DNA from: Raffaelea ambrosiae
Taxonomy: Eukaryota; Ascomycota; Sordariomycetes; Ophiostomatales; Ophiostomataceae
Assembly (NCBI GenBank): GCA_002778195.1
Contig: PCDI01000001.1
Location: 3,931,869-3,995,868, forward strand
DNA: 64,000 bases
Reading direction: 5' to 3'
Positions within the stretch are counted from its first letter, which is position 1, and each line of letters starts with the position of its first letter. Shown piece after piece: positions 33,537-46,200 of this stretch. A program made the position numbers and the translations under genes. The notes under the pieces are model-generated. The model did not search any database and was not told the DNA's origin. It was given only the letters and a program-made list of their open reading frames with translations.

Positions 33537-35932
33537 AGCGCCCAGAGAAAGAGAGAGTCGAGAGCGCCCCGAAAGCCGGTGTTGGGTCTCTGCAAAGACG
33601 ATGGCTGAGGAGACTACCAGCCGGGGACAACAATATAAAAAATTGGCCAGTGTGACCAGTTTGTGCGTTTCGGCCGTTTACAAACGCATCATCGTCACTG
33701 GTTGGTAGACTGGCCGTACTGTGTACACACACCAAAGGCTGGCTGCAGAGCTCAATTGCTTTTTTTTCCCGAGTTGTGCCTCAGGCCCTGTGCAATCCGG
33801 GTTGAGTCATTCCAACACGCAAGGCCGGAGCCGAAAAAAGAGAAAGTCACGGGGAACCGGAAAGAGGAGCAGGGGAAAAACTCTGTTTTTGCGCAGAGTC
33901 GTTTAGAAAAGACGGTCTAAATTGATTGAGTAATCTGTCGCCATTCCGAAGTTGCCACTGCCGTCGCAAGCATGCCATGATCACAAGGGTGAATGCAAAC
34001 TGCACAAAAAAAAACGGGAGTTGGAATTTGAAGCAATAGGAAATAGCATCGCGGGATATAAACAAAACACGAAGCGAAAAAAAAAAGAAAAAAAAAAAAA
34101 AAACGATGCATTCCGCGTGGGACTCGAACCCACAGCCTCAAGATTAGGCTGGCGATCCCGGCAAGACTATGCTGACATCGCCGTCATGTCTTCGTAGGCG
34201 AAACCAGTCTCTTGGCCACTCGACATGCGTGACTACCAGCACATCCGCTTTGGCCAGGGCTGTGCCCATATGGTCGATCCCATTTGCTTCTTTGTCACCA
34301 AAAGCGTCACAAACGTCCGCCTGCCGATGCGCTGAGCTGCATACAAACCCGGGCTGAGGAAGCAGCCAATCTCTCAAGTGCATGGGGCTGGCTCTCCGCG
34401 AAAGTTGGCCTCGCTCTGTTCGTAACTGACGCCCACCCTCCGCTCGTCTTGTGCGTTGTCCTCGTTCTTCTTCGTGATGTCCGAGACAGGCCTCATTTTG
34501 TTTTTGTCTCGTGTTGGACTTTGCTTCGGCTTTGTCACCGGTCGCGCCTTCCTTGCCAGTCACCCGTCCCGGTCCCAAAGAGGCAGCTGAAAGGGTCTCC
34601 CCCCCAACTAAGCAGCCACAGCGGAACGCACAACCAACCACCAGGCGGCCCTTTCTCCACCAGCACAGATCGCCGCTCCGAATCGCACATCCAAAGTAAA
34701 CCAGACGATGGTGTCGGTCAGAGACAGACATCTTTCCAGTCGGGGATCGCCGCCAAGAAGGAGACCCAGACTTCGCTCCAATCGAGCGCGCCCTTGGGAG
34801 CATGCACCCATTTTGGTTTCCATTTGCTCGAGACATAGTTACACCGTATGGCGGCCGCCAGCGGGTGGCCATAGAGGAAAGGGCCCGTGGGCACGCTGAG
34901 ACACCGGCGGGCAGGCAAGAGTTCTGGGAGGGGGGACCGGGCGGCGGCGTGCAACTACTATTAGTTCATACGGGCGACCCAGCCTGTGTGGTGTATCGTC
35001 AGCTTACAACGACTGGAATGCCACACGTGAAGCGGTTGGACGGCGTGCCATAGGCTCTTGGGGAGGGCCAATGGCAGCGCTAATGTCGCCCACAACGGAT
35101 GGCGCCTTCGAGGCGCTGGTCTTCTGAGGCGCTGTCTTCTGGGGTCCCGTTTGGCAGTTTTATGTTTGCTGGCGCTTGCTTTCCTGCATCCCAGGACCCT
35201 TTTTAGACTTCCGGGTCGCTTGACCTGGGTGGGCCCCTCCCCCAATAAGCTTGAGCATCTTTTTGAGACCCGACTCACCAATAGCCGTGCGTGATGGAGC
35301 CCGTTTGCTGATGCTGTCATTGACTCTTACTCTTCGTCTTTTCGTCTTTTTGTCTTTTTGTCTTTTCGTTGTTTATTTTTATTTTTTTCGTCCTCGCCTT
35401 TTGATTCGGCCGCATTCCAGGCAGGATCACCGTTTGTCTTGGAACCCATGAGCAAAAGGAGCAGCTCCCAACTGTCTGGAGAAACATGGCTGTTCTCCCC
35501 AGCAGGGACTTGCTCGTTATGGCTTGGCTTCCGTCCTTGTCTCTTGGTCAGAAGGACAAGCCAATCCCTGGCCAGCTAGAGAAGTTTTTGTTGGGCTCGC
35601 TGTTGCTAGCCTAGCATGACAGGCCAGTGGTGGTGTGCGGGGGAAGGATGAGCTACGGGAGGGAATGCTGCGCGGGACAGTGGGAGACATATAGATAAAC
35701 ACACACATATATATGCATTGATATATATCGAAGATATCCCATCTCGTAGCTGTTTCTTTCTGCAAACAACAGGAAGACAAGACAGCAAGGCTTGCTGTTG
35801 TAAGCCTGCGTTTGCGTGAGGAACGTCCAGCAAACGTAGAGAATCTCCCCTCTTTCTTTTTCTTTTTCTTTTTCTTTTTTCTTTTTTTCTTTTTCCCTGT
35901 CTCTCTCTTTCTCCTCTTCTTCCGCAGGCCAA
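33537..35932. other. Intergenic region with tRNA-like element
   Basis: Divergent promoters for the SET gene and the VPS62-like gene. It contains an A-rich tract at 34,076-34,102 and a tRNA-like 3' half at 34,111-34,190. The last 75 bases before 35,933 form a very long pyrimidine tract ending in CCGCAG/GCC, which looks like the 3' end of a 5'-UTR intron. No further coding signal was seen. Confidence 0.5.
34108..34190 (-). ncRNA. tRNA-like 3' half, possible Arg-tRNA remnant
   Basis: On the minus strand there is a perfect T arm (GTGGG-TTCGAGT-CCCAC, 34,117-34,133) containing a canonical Pol III B box, followed by GCGGAATGCA and then a T-rich run that could be a Pol III terminator. Upstream, CCTAATCTTGAGGCT matches the 3' side of an anticodon arm, with CCT as the likely anticodon (Arg) by alignment in memory with fungal tRNA-Arg. 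The expected 5' half is missing: no ATTCCGC acceptor strand and no CAAGA anticodon-stem strand stand at the right distance, and the A box is unconvincing. Other hairpins are present (AGCCT/AGGCT with a 7-nt loop; GACAT/ATGTC with a 7-nt loop). It may be a truncated tRNA gene, a tRNA-derived retroelement fragment, or an unusual tRNA that I fail to fold. Confidence 0.45.
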
Positions 35933-37191
35933 ATGTTCTTCTCCTCTCTGACGGGCCTGCTGGCCGCGGTCGCCTTCTTCACAGAAGCCGCACCCGCCCC
36001 GGCACAGAGACGGCTGCGCATACGCGACACGGACATGCCCACCATGCAGAAGCCAGCCACACGGAGACGGGCAGGGGGTGCCATCCCCGACTACGCCCTC
36101 AAGTACGCGCCCATCTCGTACCTGCACAGCACCGAGGCGTGGTTCCCCTCGGACGTGTCGACACACCTGCAGAACTCCGTCCCGGAGATTGACTTTGCGC
36201 CCCTGGCGGGCTTCGAGGCCGCCGGCTCGGTCACGCTGTCAACGCTCGGCCAGTTCAACAGCTCCATGTACCTGACGTCCAAGGACGACGTCGACACCAG
36301 CCCGGCGTGGCTGCTGTCCAACTACGGCAAGCCGGACGCGAGCGGCCATAGCGCGGCGCCGGGGACCATCATTGCCGTGCAGAAGAACGCCACCTGGGTG
36401 GATGTATTTTACTTTTACTTTTATTCGTACAACCGCGGTGGAAAGTAAGTTTTTTTTCGTTTTTTGCAACTACGCTGGTGGGATCTCTGTCTTGACTGGC
36501 TATGCCATAGTTGGCTAACGTTTCAGTGTTCTCGGCGTCGTCTTTGGCGACCATGTTGGTGATTGGGAACACACCATGGTGAGCGTCTTTCTGTCTTTCT
36601 GTCTTTCTGTCTTCGATTTACCCCTGCTTCATCCCCAACTTCCAGTGCTCACACACGTCTCAGATCCGCTTCATTGATGGCCAGCCCTATGCCATCTACT
36701 TTTCCCAGCACACCAGCGGCTCGGCCTACTACTGGGACGTGGTCCAGTTCAACGGCAGCCGCCCCGTGACCTACATCGGTCTCGGCGGCCACGCCAACTA
36801 TGCCACCGCCGGCAAGCAGGACTACACCATCTCCCTGGGCATCATCGCCGACCACACCGACGCCGGCTCTGCCTGGGACATGACCCAGAACTACCGCGGC
36901 TACTGGTACGACACGGCGTCCGAGACGTTTACGCCGGCGGCGGGCGCCCCCGCCGACTCCAGCGACACCGCCTGGCTGTCGTTTCCGGGCCAGTGGGGCG
37001 ACGAGAAGTACAAGACGAGCCGCAAGAACCAGTACTGCCTCTTTGGGGAGTGCCACTACGTGTCCGGCCCGACGGGCCCCGTGGCCAAGAACCTGGGGCG
37101 GACGGAGATCTGCCAGAACGAGAGCGACTGCGCCATCTACGACGACATCAACGACCTGACCCGGCAGATCAGACGGGGGCTGGCGAACTAG
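35933..37191 (+). CDS. VPS62-family (DUF946) protein with signal peptide
   Basis: Three exons, 35933..36444, 36527..36578 and 36664..37191, encode 363 aa. The donors are GTAAGT and GTGAGC, and the first acceptor follows GCTAAC. The 52-nt middle exon carries the conserved GDHVGDWEHTM. A hydrophobic N-terminus (FFSSLTGLLAAVAFF, then EAAPAPA) is a likely signal peptide, followed by a dibasic-rich pro-like segment. The VPS62 domain starts at YALKYAPISYLHSTEAWFPS and continues with WVDVFYFYFYSYNRGG, the WEH block, IRFIDGQPYAIYFSQHTSG and GLGGHANYATAG. That HAN motif and the WEH block are family hallmarks. Yeast Vps62/Tda6 affects vacuolar protein sorting, but no biochemical activity is established. 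A pyrimidine tract ending in CAG just before the ATG suggests a 5'-UTR intron. An alternative last acceptor (TTCCAG at 36,641-36,645) would add six residues. Confidence 0.88.
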
Positions 37192-38314
37192 TGAGTGGGA
37201 GCGGTGGTATGCATTTTTCTGTCCTGGGGCGTTCTGTCTTGGAACATTCTGTCTAGGAACATTCTGTCTTGAAAACAGCCTTTTCTCTTCCTCGTGCGAG
37301 TCTTGATTGTTTGGACATCCTCCATTCGTACACATATATACTTGTGTACATACGGGCGATATACTGTGTTTTTCTTTTTTGCCCCATAGATATCCGGTGT
37401 AACGCATATGCATAGTGCATACAGTTGCCAAATTTTGTGTTTTGGTTTGTTTTTTCACGTTCTGGAGTGGGCTTCAATGCAGGGCCAGGCAGCCGAAGAC
37501 GAAAGGGGTGGAACTCGATGGTCCTTTTTCAGTCCGTTTTTATGTTTATATGATTTGCAAGACGGTGCTATTTGTCTTCCAAGACGATAGCCGACTTCCA
37601 GCGAGGGTTGTCTTCCTAGAAGGTGACTGCCTTCCAAATTGTGACTGTCAGAAGGCAATCTTTCCTACGCGGTTTTCGTCCAAGACGGCCGTAGCTGTCT
37701 TGCAGACCAATACCCGTCCTTCAATCAAAACCTACGACTTACAGCTAGCTGCAAATTCCACAGATGTTTCAAGACTGCGTCAGGTGTTCGGTTCGTGAAA
37801 ATGCCCTTCATTACACTACATGCTCTGTATTAAGTATGTACGGAGAACATTGATTGGAATTTTTTGTTGGCTTGTTTTCCCAAGAGAGAAAACAGGAAGC
37901 AAAAAAAGCGATTTCCTCAGTTGCCGCCATGGGGCACTGAAAGCTCATGTCCGTGCTGGTACCCATTTTTTGCAAAATCATGTGTATCATTTGGTCTTTG
38001 CCCTTCCCTTCTGTGTTGTGTAGAAGATGGGACAAATCTCCAAGACAAGGCGAAATGAAAAACCAAAACAAAAATATCAAGACAACAAAGAGAGTGGTAT
38101 CAACTTGCGGGTATCATATGAATTAAGGCATATGCCGCATGGGGNNNNNNNNNNNNNNNNNNNNNNNNNNNNNNNNNNNNNNNNNNNNNNNNNNNNNNNN
38201 NNNNNNNNNNNNNNNNNNNNNNNNNNNNNNNNNNNNNNNNNNNNNNNNNNNNNNNNNNNNNNNNNNNNNNNNNNNNNNNNNNNNNNNNNNNNNNNNNNNG
38301 GGGGGGGGGGCTTT
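37192..38314. other. Convergent intergenic region containing an assembly gap
   Basis: The 3' flanks of the VPS62-like gene and the transporter gene. Near 37,225-37,275 three copies of a short phrase (TTCTGTCT-GGAACA) occur in tandem. Ns occupy 38,145-38,299. No coding signal was seen. Confidence 0.6.
38145..38299. other. Run of Ns flanked by G tracts
   Basis: 155 undetermined bases. The left flank ends in GGGG and the right flank is an 11-base G run, so the gap probably sits in a long poly(G) tract or scaffold join. It starts 16 bp beyond the transporter stop codon and therefore falls in its 3' UTR. Confidence 0.95.
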
Positions 38315-40183
38315 TTACACGCCATTGGCCGGCTGGTGCTCGGGCTCCGGGTCGTGGTGCTCGGTCGCGGGAACGGGGTCCTCCTTGGTGTTGAGCCGCA
38401 GAGCCGCCAGCTTCTCCGGGTCGATGTTGCCGCCCTCGTGCTCCGTGGCACGCTTGTACTGCACGTGCGTCTTCCAGGCCGGCGTGCCCATGTAGGGGAT
38501 GCCGGTGGGGTCCTCGAACATGGCGGTGGTCTCCTCCAGGGTCTTGCCGGCGGTCTCGGGGAAGACAAAGTAGACGTGGAAGAACATGACGGTCAAGAAG
38601 ACGCCAAAGATAATGTACGTCTTCCACATGATGTGCTGGAAGCTGACGGGCACAAACAGGCCGAGGGCGGTGTTGAAGGCCCAGTTGCCCGAGGTCGCCA
38701 TGGAGACGCCGAGACCACGCAGGCGAAGCGGGAACAGCTCGGGCGGGTAGATCCACGAGGCCGGGCCCCAGGTGGGCGCAAACGAGGCGACAAACAGATA
38801 GGTGCAGGCAATCAGGGCCTTGCCCGGCGGGCCGCTGATTTTCATGGACTCGGCGGGGACGCCGTCGATGCCGCCCGGGACGGGGACGCCGTAGGTGGCC
38901 AGCAGGCCGGCGTTGGCGAACATCCAGATCATCATGAAGAAGGCGCCGACGAGCATGGCGTTGCGGCGGCCGTAGCGGTCGATCCAGAACAGGGCGGGCA
39001 GGGTCATGAAGACGTTGATGATGTACTGGATGGACGAGGCCAGCAGGTTGGCGTTGCCGGTGTAGCCCGTCATGGCAAAGATGTAGCCAATGTAGTACAT
39101 CATGACGTTCATGCCGGTCAGCTGACTCCAGATCTGCGTAAAGAGGCCGATAAGGGTGCGGTTGAGCATGCGCGGCTGGAACAGCTCCCAGTAGTTGGCG
39201 TCCTTGTTGGCCGCCTCGAACTCGACGACCTCGCGGATCTCTGCCAGCTCGGCGCGGGCGAAGATGGAGTCCGGGTCGCCCTTGCCGTGGACCAGGGTGA
39301 GCACGTCCTTGCACTCTTCCCAGCGGTCGTGCTTGGCCAGCCAACGGGGGGATTCGGGCAGGAGCATCATGCCGAAGAACAGGCAGATGGCCGGGATCAT
39401 CTGCAGAGCCCAGGGGACACGGAACGAGGCCGGGTTGAGCGCGGTGGACGGGTCGCCGCCAATAAAGGAGCAGCCATACGATATGCTATACAAGGAGAGA
39501 GGGGGAGAGATTGGTTAGTTTCACACCCAAAAAGCCACAGGGGAAGTCGGAGAGAGGGAAACGGGGGGGGGACACGTACTAGAACATGATCAGGATACCC
39601 CAGGTAATGGCCCACTGCTGGGCCGCGACGACACGACCACGCAGAGACGGCTGGGACAGCTCAGACACGTAGACGGGGACCTGGGAGGACTCGATACCGA
39701 CAGACAGGCCATTGACAATACGGCCGACGATCAGCATGCCCACGGTTTGCGAGGCGCTGATGAGGATAGAGCCGACGATCCTGCGGGGGGGGAATTGTTA
39801 TCAGCCTTTGCAACAGAGATTTGCGGACATGAATTTCTGTCAGAAGTTTTATAAAAAAAAAAAAAACACCAAAACACCTACCAAATGATACAGCCGAGCA
39901 TGATGGCACGTTTCCGGCCAAAGTAATCAGTAATGTAGCCAGAGACCAGAGCGCCGAGCCAGGAGCCAGCCGACATGGCGGCGGTGACACCGCCTTGCCG
40001 CAGGGTGGTCAGCCCCGAGCATTGTATGTCGTCGGTGTAAGGAGGGCCCTGGGGGCCGTCGTTGAAGTAACAACGATACTGGTTGGTGGACAGGACGGCC
40101 GACAGTGAGGAGATATCGAAACCGAACAGGGAGCCACCAATCACAGAAATGGCCGTGATGACGTAGATGTTGCTTATGGCCAT
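38315..40183 (-). CDS. MFS sugar transporter
   Basis: Three exons, 40183..39882, 39780..39580 and 39485..38315, give 557 aa. The donors are GTAGGT and GTACGT, and the joins restore Trp (CIIW/IVGS) and Tyr (IMFY/ISYG). Twelve membrane segments are apparent. Sugar-porter signatures are GFDISSLSAV in helix 1, SGYITDYFGRKRA after helix 2 (about 82-93), PESPRWL at 211-217, the FWIDRYGRR repeat in the second half, and PETAGKTLEE at about 475. The C-terminal tail (about 60 residues) is hydrophilic and acidic, ending PANGV. The N-terminal loop YFNDGPQGPPYTDDIQCSG resembles high-affinity glucose transporters of the Hgt1/Rco-3 neighbourhood. The substrate is probably a hexose but is not proven. The 3' UTR runs into an assembly gap. 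Confidence 0.94.
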
Positions 40184-40285
40184 TGTGTGTTTGGGCCGGG
40201 GGGGTATGGGTGAATTGTCACCAGTGAGGGGGGGGGTTGAGAGGAGGGAAAGGGGGGGATAAGTGATGGATATAATTTACTCTTG
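40184..40285 (-). promoter_or_regulatory. Probable transporter promoter with one CreA/CRE1-type site
   Basis: Directly upstream of the ATG the + strand carries CCGGGG (40,196-40,201), which fits the SYGGRG consensus of the carbon-catabolite repressor CreA/CRE1, within several G runs. A TATA-like ATTATATC lies at about 40,268-40,275 on the minus strand, about 90 bp before the ATG. Glucose repression is an inference from this one site. Confidence 0.3.
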
Positions 40286-43200
40286 AGGCATCAATTGCCT
40301 TTGTGGCTTCTTGACGGGACAAGGAAAGGAACACGGGAAAGAAGAGACGGGTACGATAGATGCAACCACCGAGTGAGTGGGTAGGGACGAGGAGTTCTTA
40401 TACACGAACACAGTGGGGGGGGGTGGGAAGCAAATCAAGAGCACCAAAAGCTGCAAGAGAGCAAGAAACACGAATAGACCACCGTAGACAGCGCCAGGTG
40501 GATCAAGGGAGGCCGATCGTGGTTCTCCTCCTCTGTTGTGGTTCCCCTGTGGTCTTCCTCGGTTCCCTCCAGCAGGACGGTCACGCTCCCCTGATCCAAC
40601 CTAACCAGCCACCCCTGTTGCTGGCCGTCCTTCTCGGGGCGCCATTCACACTTTACCGTTTTCTCTGTGTGTCAGGAGGGCCCGATGGTCGCTGTTTGTC
40701 AATGTCACGAAACGAGGTCCGTCGTCACACTACAGGCGTACCGCCGTACAAATTTCTGCACATCACGCCCCCTTTGTGCCTGCACACACACGCCTGTACC
40801 CCCCTCTGGCTGGTCCTTTCTTGTTTTATTGGGTTTGTTTTGGGGGGAGTTTTTTTTGTTGGCTTTGCTTCTCTTACACCGTTTGCAAAAGAGACCCCCT
40901 CCCCGGTCTCGCTCGCCTCCGTCGGAGGAAGACGCCAGGACGAGCCTGGCCAGCCAGTCCCTATGGGCGTTCCTTGCGGCTGGCCGTCCCTGTACATGGC
41001 TCTCCCTACAGGCACTGCTCTTACGTCGTACACGTAGTGTACGCAGCACTGTATGATGTGTAGCCCGCAATAGGGAGAGAGAGAAGGAAGGGAAGGGGGG
41101 GAGGAAACGTGCCACGCATCACAAACGGTGAATTAACTACCGTGTACACGGCCAGACAAAGACAGGACTTTCTGGTTGGCACGGCGTATCTTCTGTCGTT
41201 TTGCTCGTCTGTCAAAACCAATCTTGGGTCACCACCACTCTCCCCCTTACGAGAAGTCGGCCTGTTTGGGTAGCAAGAACCGATATGGCGGTTCCACCTT
41301 CCCCCATGGGGGACCCATTGCTGTTGTTTGGTGAAGCATCCAAAAAAGTGGTTCCGCACAAAGATACTCTCTCTCCATAGAAAGACGAGTGAACTCACTC
41401 ACGCCGTCTCGTGGCAAACAACGAACGACCGGGCACCGTGGCCAGGGGACAGCACCAAAAAAGAACAAGAATAAAAATAAAAAAGGGACCAAGAAGGACC
41501 AAGAGCTGGTATCCGCCTCAATTGCAGGACTGTACTGTCAGTTCTCGTACTCCTCGCAAAGAAGTGGCTGGTTGGCCACTCCACAAGCGCCCCGAGACGA
41601 GAGGGTCCTTCTGCCTTGTCACAGGATGTTGGATCCGGCCCAGGATCGCAGACAGGATCGGAGCCCGGGAGGGGAAGTGTGAATGGAAGGGACCAATAGC
41701 CGGGGCTTGCTGCCGGCCATAGGAACAACATGGTGGTCTGGCAGCGTTGTATCCAGGACGTCTGCTTCACGCGGTTCAAAAAAAAATCAAACAATTTGAA
41801 AAAAGTCAAAAGGTAAATTTTAAAATTTAGAAAAAAAAAAAAGAAAAAAAAAACCCAACGGGCAGCCAATGCTGCAGCGGTGTAAGGCAGACAAGCGAGC
41901 AACCAGACAGAGAGGAGGAGGCCAGAATAGGCAGGCGGAAGGAAGCAGACGATGCGACTAGCAAAGCAACGACAAAAGAGACAACAACACATTAAAAAAA
42001 AAAAAGCTGGCAGACGACCTCGACGACCCACAAGAAACGGACTACGGACGCGGCAACGGAGCCAGGAAACGGCGTCAAGAGACCAAGAAGACCACGCAGA
42101 GAATTAAATAAAATAGCAAAGCACCGCAGTAACACCGATGAGTGGGACGGGGAACCAGGAGATCTGGTGGTGGGAGGGTGGAGGGCGGTGGTGGTACGAC
42201 GATAGTGTACATAGTACACCCCAGATGGACCCCGTGTTATGAGAGAGAGCCTCCCTCCTTCCTGACAATTCTTGACAATACAGTGCGGCACGGACCCGGC
42301 AAGGGCAGCGGCTGCGGGCCCATGTGCCCGGTCTTCACACCGTGTGCTCGTACCGTGTACAGTGCACGCGCAGGGCCCCGGAAGTTTCGGCAAGGCGGTA
42401 TGCCCGAGCACAGCGAATCAAAATGAGAAGGAACGACGACCGCCAGACAAGGGCCCCCGACAACGACAAGGCGGCCGCGCAGTGATCGACGGGAAGAAAA
42501 AGCGGGGTCCCCCCTGCAAATAAGGCGAGGCCAAGAAAGACGGGTGCAGAGATGGATGCGATGCATACGAGTGCAGCAAGCATCATGGGTGTTGTGTTGC
42601 AGGATGCAGGAAGCATGGACCATTTCGACGAGTATCTTGACCCTCGGGAAGACAGCTCACAGTTTTGTGCATAGTATTCTTTCTTTTTCATCATTGATTC
42701 CTTTCTTTCTTGGATCGTCCATGCTAGTGACCCCCAGAGAGGTGCTGTTGGATCTTGGCTTCTTCGTTACAGTGCGCTGCCATGGTGCTCGACGTTGGCA
42801 GGCAATTGGCCGTTGGCGATGACCGTTCCAAAATCTGGGGGAGCTACGGTCCAAGATGCTCTGCAAAGGAGACTCGTCATAGATGGGCCTGGGAAGGGAG
42901 AGAAAGAGAGAGAGGGGGGGGGGGACCAAGAAAGACCGCGTGATGCTCGTCGCTGCTGCTGGCCAAAAGGCGAGGCTACCCGCGATGGACAATGCTATGA
43001 TGGATCTTGGGGCTTGACAACCGAGGTTCACCGGTCCTGTCCAGTGCTGCTCGTTTTCCACATGCGGTCAAAAGGGAGCCATCCGTGCTCATCCTGGCCC
43101 GTAGTCGGTCAGCGGTGGTGAGTCGAATAGTGCGTGTACTGGCCAGCAGAGCCATAAGACGACAGTCCACCGTATTCACAATAGTGCTCGACGACAAGTC

Positions 43201-46200
43201 CTACCGCGTTTACCTCTTCCCAGCTTCGCTTTCAACGTTACATGCGTGTCGCAGCGGCCCATCGTCCCCTTCCAAGTTCGCCGAGACGGCCTTTCTGTGG
43301 AGTGTGTCATCGGCAGCAGAATGGCCGTTTTGTTCTACTTGTTTTCTCGAGCTAATAGACAGTAGCTAGCAAAGTACTAAAAGTACTTTCCTGGTCCACA
43401 TCTGCATTGTTCTCATGATGAACCACGTTACGAGTACCAGGCAAGGGGGGTTGCCGTTTTTGTCTCGCTTGTCATCCAGTGTTTTCAGGCTTCTCCTGGA
43501 TCTCTGTGGAGATGTGGGGAGCAAATCCCACTAGCACCCAACCTCTCTCACTCTCTCTCTCTCTCTACGCCACGGGCTGGGGATACTCGTAGCCGCCGCA
43601 AGCCCGCCACCCGTCGGATCGGGGCCAAGTCGTGGCCACCGGCCTTGGCTCGGTCGTGCTTTTGCGCCGGCGCCTGTGAACTAGTTCGTTGTACCGGGGA
43701 TGACAAAGCACGAGAACAAGATGCCCTCCCCAAAGAAGGCAGCTCAGCTGTCACATGGCCTGTCAACCACCTGTTTCGTGTACGAGCCGTTGTCACGCCC
43801 CTGAGACCGTTCCTCCCAGAAGCCCCGTCGGTGTATCCGATCCAAAGTCGTTGCCAATTGTACAGACCATCAGGGCACACGCAGGCACAGAAGCAAACAG
43901 CACACTACGCGAGCATCACGACATCACGGTACCTTTATTTTTTTTTCACTATGGCATTATTCTGCCAAGATTGTGGCAGGCTTGTGGCAGTATTATGACA
44001 GTGCCACTCGGAGAGTTTTGGACAAGCCACAGGAGGTTGCAATCCTCCGGCTGGCTGACTGGCAAGCGTGCCAAAGCGGCCTAAAGCGATGCAAGCCGGC
44101 ATGCCATTTCAGGGACTTTCAGGGGAGTGTGTTAGCCAAGACGGCAGGCCACGGGCAGCCTACGGCACTGCCAGGGCGGCAGAGAGACGCCACAAACCCA
44201 AGCATACCCTGCAGTGAGAATACTTGGCGATTTGATCGTTGGAACGGCAGTCGAGACCCCTGCCAGGTGGTGGCCTGTTCAGACCCTGTCAGCAAGATAT
44301 ATCGCTGCTTTTTATTTTTATTTTTATTTTCCACTCGTCTTGCCATTCTCAAAAATTACCAGCTGTGAAACAAAAGGAGACAGCAAACCAACAAAACGAG
44401 TACGAGTACTCCCCGGATTGCCTTGCAAAAGAAAAAAAAAGAAGGCAACAAAAAATGCCGGCGCGTCTATGCGGAACCACAGAGTTGCACCCTCCATAGT
44501 CGCCTGTTCGCCCATCGTGTTATTTTTTTTTTTTTGCCTTGACTTGGCCCACACTTTTGGGGGACACCTCTGCATTATTTTTTTTATTTTTTTCAAACGG
44601 CCCGCTAATCGGTAGGGCGTAGTGGACACCTTCCTCCACATGTCCCCCTACTGCTGCACTAAAAAGCCTACCCGCAAAAACCGTTCCCTCTTTATGTCCG
44701 GCTTCGGGCGAAAGCTCGGCTAGGCCAAGCCAATCAGGCCGGGGCTCAGGGGAAACCATACCAAGGCCCAATGCCCATGATAGGAAACTCGTTGTGCTGA
44801 AAGACCACATGACTGGCAGGTTTTCTCATCCGTCCATCCTTTCATAACCTGTGGTGTCCTTTCTCGCTGGTCCCCAGACTCTTCTCTTGACCGACACAGG
44901 ATCCTTACGAGAGGGCTGGAACAAGTGCTTTTCACATCATCACCTGAGGGAACGGTGAGCAAAAAAAGCACATCTACGGTGTAGACTCGGGATAGGTCAT
45001 CTCAAGTCGAGAATGTTCTTCTTTGCCAAGAGATTTTGTGTCGCAGAAAAGACCTCGCGAACACATAATCCTTACCCAAGTCCATGGAAACCGCACGGCA
45101 GGATACCTTGCCCACCAAAAATCTTCACTGCTTGTTTGGGGTTCGATCGTCTCGTCCATTTTAACTTTTTCTTGGTGCCCTTTCTTTGTGTCTTTCTTCT
45201 TGCTCCCGTGTATGACACAGCGGAAACTCTGTTCAGGCTTACCACACGTAAGACGGGTCATCGTTTCGAGGTAGACAAGGACGGGCTGCTCTGATATTGG
45301 TTTCTTTTTCTTTTTCTTTTTCTAATATTTCTGATGTTGTCTTGCGGGCTTGCCCTTCTACTTTCGGCCTACGTTTTCCCGGTGGCTGCCCACCATCTTC
45401 CCACCATCTTTCCATCTTCACATCCAACATCTTACCATCCCCAGATTTTTTTGTGGAGGGATGGATGCCTTTTGCTACCCTGGCTCTGCTGCTGTTGATT
45501 CTAGCCAGGTGGCACATTGGCCACAGCTTGAGGGAAAACACCTGCTGTTGTGTGTGCTTGCTCCTACCTACCCCACGCAGAACCTGCATGAGAGCTGGCA
45601 CCTGCCCGGGCGTCTCGTCCAATCACCCGTAGCTCTCGTGTCTTCCCAGCTCATGTCTTCCCAGCCGTTCCGGATGGTGCATGTGCGGGCTTACAGTTTA
45701 AACCCGAAGGCTTTTGAATAGTACACGGTTTTCAGATTGATATGTTACGTCGTAGCCAACAACAGTTCTAAAAAGAGCAGTGATCTGACAGCACGAGGTT
45801 CAAAGAAGAAACCCGGGGTATTATGGGAAGTACGGGGATATAAGGTAAGATGCAACGAATATGGTTATCGCAGGCATAGTAGTGTGGCGTTGCCTGTGTG
45901 TGCGTTTTTGCGCGTGCGTGTATGTGTCTCCCGTTTTATACCCGCCTCCCATCTCCACGGCCTTGCTTTAGAATAAATCAGAAAGTCCCTAGAGGTCCCG
46001 AATCCGTGCTGCTGCTTCGGTATTTTGATTGTCCCTGTGTGTTTGGTATTGTACTATGTGACCAAAAATGTGACTAAATGTGAAATCGGCCCGGTATGCA
46101 AGCTTTTTTTTTTTTGGTTTTTATTTCGTTATTTTAGTAAAGCAGCAGGTTCGTACTCAGTTTCTAACTGTCTAACCTATTCAGTGTGAAGCTTCTGATT

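Noticed and set aside
43007..43369. Frames on both strands near 43.0-43.4 kb that look mildly protein-like
   Set aside because: Neither strand gives a start, domain or splice structure, and both are similarly open.
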